The notes under the pieces are model-generated. The model had not been told where the DNA came from, searched no databases, and saw only the letters and a list, made by a program, of their open reading frames with translations. 64,000 bases of DNA from Pseudomonas mohnii (GTDB lineage Bacteria; Pseudomonadota; Gammaproteobacteria; Pseudomonadales; Pseudomonadaceae): the NCBI RefSeq assembly GCF_900105115.1, contig NZ_FNRV01000001.1, forward strand, positions 1,798,001 to 1,862,000, given 5' to 3'. This document shows, piece after piece, positions 61,147-64,000 of the stretch. Position numbers and translations under genes: made by a program. Each line of letters begins with the position of its first letter. Position 1 is the stretch's first letter.

Positions 61147-63087
61147 ATGAAACTGCGCAACCAATTGTTTCTCGCTATCTGCCTGTTCCTGCTGGTGGCG
61201 TTCAGTGGCAGTTTCTTTGTCAGCCTGGAAAGCTCCCGCGAACAGATGCTCGGTCAACTGCGCTCCCATGCCCAGGACGCCGCCACTGCATTGGGCTTGT
61301 CGCTGACGGCACAGATCGATGATCCGGCCATGATGGAGCTGATGGTCAGTTCAATTTTCGACAGTGGCTACTTCAACAGCATTCGCATTATCGATGTCGA
61401 GAATCAGCAGGTACTGGTCGAGCGTAACGTTGCCGGGCGTATCGAGGGCGTACCGGGGTGGTTCGTCAGCCTGGTGAACCTGCGTATAGAGGGGGGCGAC
61501 GCGCTGATCATGCGCGGCTGGGAGCAAGCGGCGCGCGTGGAAGTGTTGAGCAACCCGCAATTCGCCCTGGCCAAACTCTGGGACAGCACCCTTGGCAGCC
61601 TGATCTGGCTGCTGGTATGCGGAGTGCTCAGTGCCGTCTTCGGTGGCTGGTTGCTGCGTCGGCAATTTCGCCCGCTGGACGCCTTGGTCAAACAGGCCGA
61701 AGCCATCAGCAAGCATGAGTTCCTGAGCCTGCCGAAATTGCCACGCACACCGGAATTGAAACGGGTCGTGCTGGCAATGAACCAGATGGTCGAGAAACTC
61801 AAAGCGTTATTCGCCGAAGAAGCCGAACGCAGTGAAAAACTACGCAGCGAGTCCTATCAGGACAGCCTGACCGGGTTGGCCAACCGTCGCTTGCTGGATG
61901 AGCAGCTGGCCGATTACTTACTGGTCGATGAACAAAACAGCGACGGCCATTTGCTGATGCTGCAGATCAACGATCTGGTGGGACTCAATCAACGTCTTGG
62001 CGGGCAACGCACCGATGCATTGATCAGCGCGACGGGCGAATTGCTCAAGCGCTTGACTCAATTGCCCGAACGGCGGGCCTGGCTGGCGGCACGCAACCGT
62101 GGCGGCGAATTCAGTCTCCTGATGCCGGGACTGAACACCGAGGGCGCCGAGCGACTGGCCGCCGAGATCAGCGCCCCCTTGGAAAACCTGCGTCTGACCG
62201 GCGCCAGCGATTGCACGCCCGTCGCCCATTTGGGCATTGTCGCCTATCACCCCGGTGAGCCGGCCAGCGACGTGCTACTGCGCCTGGACCATGCACTGAC
62301 TCAAGCCCGGCAACGCTCCGACCGCCCCTGGGTGCTGCTGGGGCATCACGAGACCGTACCGAATCAGCCTCAACATGACTGGCGTGCCTGGCTCGACGAC
62401 GCCCTGACCCAAGGCAAATTGCAGCTGTATTTTCAGCCGGTGGTGCAATGCGCTGACCCCCGTCAGGTGCTGCACCACAAAGTCCTCGCGCGTCTGATCG
62501 ATCCGCAGGGCGAAGCGATTGCCGCCGGACATTTCCTGCCGTGGATCGAGCGTCTGGGCTGGTCGGCACGCTTCGATCTGGCGATGCTCGACGCCACCCT
62601 CGAATACCTCGCCGCCAACCGCTGGCCACTGGCACTGAGCTTGTCCGGCAGTACCCTGCGCGACCGGGCGCAGCTGCGACTGATCCTCGACATGCTCGAA
62701 TCGCTGCCGGATCTGGCACCGCTGCTGACCCTGGAAATCGACGAATGCCAACTGCCGCCCGCGGACGAGTTGCAACGGCTGAGTCACAGTGTGCTCAACA
62801 CCGGTTTTCGCATCGGCTTGCAGCATTTTGGTGGCAGCTTCAGTCAGATCGGCAACCTGACGCAACTGGGTCTGGCTTACTTGAAAATCGATGGAGCCTA
62901 CATCAGGCACATCGATGAGCAACGAGATAAGCGGCTGTTCATCGAGGCGATCTTCAGGGCCACCAACAGCATTGACCTGCCGTTGATTGCAGAAATGGTC
63001 GAGACTCAGGGTGAGCTGGAAACGATCAAGGAACTGGGGGTGTTTGGGGTAATGGGAAGATTGATCGGCGCGCCTGAACCGATGTGA
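61147..63087 (+). CDS. lapD: Inner-membrane c-di-GMP receptor LapD that sequesters LapG
   Basis: 646 aa. Two membrane helices (FLAICLFLLVAFSGSFFVSL; LGSLIWLLVCGVLSAVFGGW) bracket a periplasmic domain of about 125 residues that binds LapG. A HAMP segment follows from about 173. Then comes a degenerate GGDEF domain in which the motif reads RGGEF (318-322), and a degenerate EAL domain (about 410-646) with KVLARL (445 onward) in place of EAL. Both lost catalysis but the EAL part binds c-di-GMP. Bound c-di-GMP locks LapG away and keeps LapA on the surface. Confidence 0.96.
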   Translation: MKLRNQLFLAICLFLLVAFSGSFFVSLESSREQMLGQLRSHAQDAATALGLSLTAQIDDPAMMELMVSSIFDSGYFNSIRIIDVENQQVLVERNVAGRIEGVPGWFVSLVNLRIEGGDALIMRGWEQAARVEVLSNPQFALAKLWDSTLGSLIWLLVCGVLSAVFGGWLLRRQFRPLDALVKQAEAISKHEFLSLPKLPRTPELKRVVLAMNQMVEKLKALFAEEAERSEKLRSESYQDSLTGLANRRLLDEQLADYLLVDEQNSDGHLLMLQINDLVGLNQRLGGQRTDALISATGELLKRLTQLPERRAWLAARNRGGEFSLLMPGLNTEGAERLAAEISAPLENLRLTGASDCTPVAHLGIVAYHPGEPASDVLLRLDHALTQARQRSDRPWVLLGHHETVPNQPQHDWRAWLDDALTQGKLQLYFQPVVQCADPRQVLHHKVLARLIDPQGEAIAAGHFLPWIERLGWSARFDLAMLDATLEYLAANRWPLALSLSGSTLRDRAQLRLILDMLESLPDLAPLLTLEIDECQLPPADELQRLSHSVLNTGFRIGLQHFGGSFSQIGNLTQLGLAYLKIDGAYIRHIDEQRDKRLFIEAIFRATNSIDLPLIAEMVETQGELETIKELGVFGVMGRLIGAPEPM

Positions 63088-63103
63088 AGCCAGCAGATCA
63101 ACA

Positions 63104-63177
63104 GATCGCAGCCTTCGGCGGCTCCTACAGGATCCAGACGATCCCAGGCAGGAGCTGCCGGAGGCTGCGACCTTTTT
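63104..63177 (-). repeat. REP-like inverted repeat and probable terminator between lapD and lapA
   Basis: GATCGCAGCC (63104-63113) and GGCTGCGACC (63163-63172) are the outer arms of an imperfect inverted repeat containing TCGGCGGCTCCTAC and GGAGCTGCCGGA. TTTTT follows on the right, so it terminates lapD; on the other strand it lies just past the lapA stop. Confidence 0.6.
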
Positions 63178-63181
63178 CAGA

Positions 63182-64000
63182 TCAAACGGTATCCACCTTC
63201 AACGAATGATCATTGAGCATCCCGTTGATGATGGTCGCCGTATCCGCCCCGGCAATCACCCCGCCCGCCCCCGGCGTCACCCCGTAATGGCTGGCCAGGT
63301 TGACACCCGCCAGATCGATGGTCTGGTTCGGCGCCGCGCCGGCCAATGCACTGACGTCGATGCTGGTCACCACTGACGCACCGCTGCCACTGACGGTGAA
63401 GTGCAGATAGTCATCCAGCGATGCCGCAGTGTTGCTTTCCCCTTGCAGCAACTGCGACAAGTCCAGTTTGTCGGTGCCTGGTGCGAAGTCGGTCACTACG
63501 TCGTGACCGCTGTTGCCCTTGAGCCACTCGATAGTGTCGGCCCCGGCTCCGCCGGTGAGGGTGTTGTTGCCCAGGCCGCCAATCAGGAAATCATCGCCGC
63601 CCCCGCCATTGAGCACATCGTTACCCAGTCCGCCATTGATGATGTTGCTGTTGTTGTCGCCGGTGAGGGTGTCGTTGTAGTTGGAGCCCGTCAGGTTTTC
63701 GATGCCGGCCAAGGTATCGGTGCCGGCGCCAATGGTGTTCTGAGCGCCGAGCAGGCTCAGGTCGACCGTGACCCCGGCCGTGGCATGGGCATAGCTGGCG
63801 GTGTCGTTGCCGATACCTCCGTCGAGTAGATCATTGCCCGGACCGCTGTAGAGCAAGTCGTTGCCGGCGCCGCCGTGCAGCTCGTTATTGCCGGGGCCTG
63901 CGGTGAGGATGTCATTGCCGTCACCGCCATTGAGGATGTTGTCGCCATTGCCCGCCACCAGTGTGTCATTGCCCGCCGTCCCGGTGAGGATGTGATTGTC
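63182..64000 (-). CDS. lapA: C-terminal end of the giant RTX adhesin LapA (5' part outside window)
   Basis: About 272 codons are visible; the frame is open to the window edge and starts far beyond it. RTX nonapeptides occur in rows (GGAGNDLLYSGPGNDLLDGG, GGLGNDVLNGGGGDDFLIGG, GGLGNNTLTGGAGADTIEWL), and bind calcium. After the TDFAPGTDKLDLSQLL module come VTSIDVSALAGA and the C-terminal secretion signal for the LapBCE type I exporter, ending NDHSLKVDTV. Its position tail to tail with lapG and lapD identifies it as their substrate LapA, although other RTX adhesins share such ends. Confidence 0.9.
   Translation of the reverse strand, partial: DNHILTGTAGNDTLVAGNGDNILNGGDGNDILTAGPGNNELHGGAGNDLLYSGPGNDLLDGGIGNDTASYAHATAGVTVDLSLLGAQNTIGAGTDTLAGIENLTGSNYNDTLTGDNNSNIINGGLGNDVLNGGGGDDFLIGGLGNNTLTGGAGADTIEWLKGNSGHDVVTDFAPGTDKLDLSQLLQGESNTAASLDDYLHFTVSGSGASVVTSIDVSALAGAAPNQTIDLAGVNLASHYGVTPGAGGVIAGADTATIINGMLNDHSLKVDTV

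Noticed and set aside
1..64000. tRNA genes, integrase, transposase or prophage genes
   Set aside because: I found no cloverleaf-like sequence and no recognisable protein of these kinds; the region looks like resident chromosome.

Overview
The window reads as a chromosomal segment of a Pseudomonas of the P. fluorescens group. The grounds are the high GC content, the order flgFGHIJKL next to phhR-phhABC, the cpxR/spy-like/cpxA cluster, the LapG-LapD-LapA biofilm module, and many REP/BIME-like inverted repeats between genes. I see no rRNA, tRNA, CRISPR array, insertion sequence or prophage.

Left part (1-21.4 kb, all minus strand) is a flagellar surface region. A CDP-sugar cassette (rfbF, rfbG, a 3,5-epimerase, a C-methyltransferase, a reductase-like SDR, a second methyltransferase and a CmcI-family protein) lies between two large multidomain glycosyltransferases; one runs off the left edge. 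The second glycosyltransferase (1190 aa) directly follows flgL. This resembles the flagellin-glycosylation layout next to flgL in P. syringae. The rod/ring/hook-junction genes flgF-G-H-I-J-K-L follow, behind a good sigma-54 promoter.

21.6-28.4 kb holds the phenylalanine/tyrosine catabolic unit: the TyrR-type regulator phhR, then phhA, phhB and phhC divergently, then two small genes, an MFS transporter and arfB.

28.4-35.7 kb is the most unusual part. A sigma-28 (FliA)-type promoter precedes a 1015-residue protein made almost entirely of Ser/Thr/Gln/Ala octapeptides, part of it amplified as 552-bp near-identical DNA repeats. The next gene encodes a TPR/O-GlcNAc-transferase-like enzyme fused to a zinc-ribbon methyltransferase. 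A flagellar promoter, a Ser/Thr-rich substrate-like protein and an OGT-type enzyme in a row suggest a motility-coupled, glycosylated surface or secreted repeat protein. Behind it lies a graveyard of fused gene fragments.

35.7-54.7 kb is core Pseudomonas content: an aromatic amino acid permease, rluB, scpB-scpA, a YciO-type protein, a PHP phosphoesterase, yciB, yciI, cpxR/spy-like/cpxA, a nitroreductase, trkH, two AraC regulators, a DUF962 protein, an HD protein, an LpxH-like phosphoesterase, an EamA exporter and a SelW-like protein.

54.8-64 kb holds a short FimV-like protein, a MarR/SlyA regulator with its probable operator, recQ, a YecA-like protein, a DUF454 protein, then lapG and lapD, convergent with the C-terminus of a giant RTX adhesin (lapA) that runs off the right edge.
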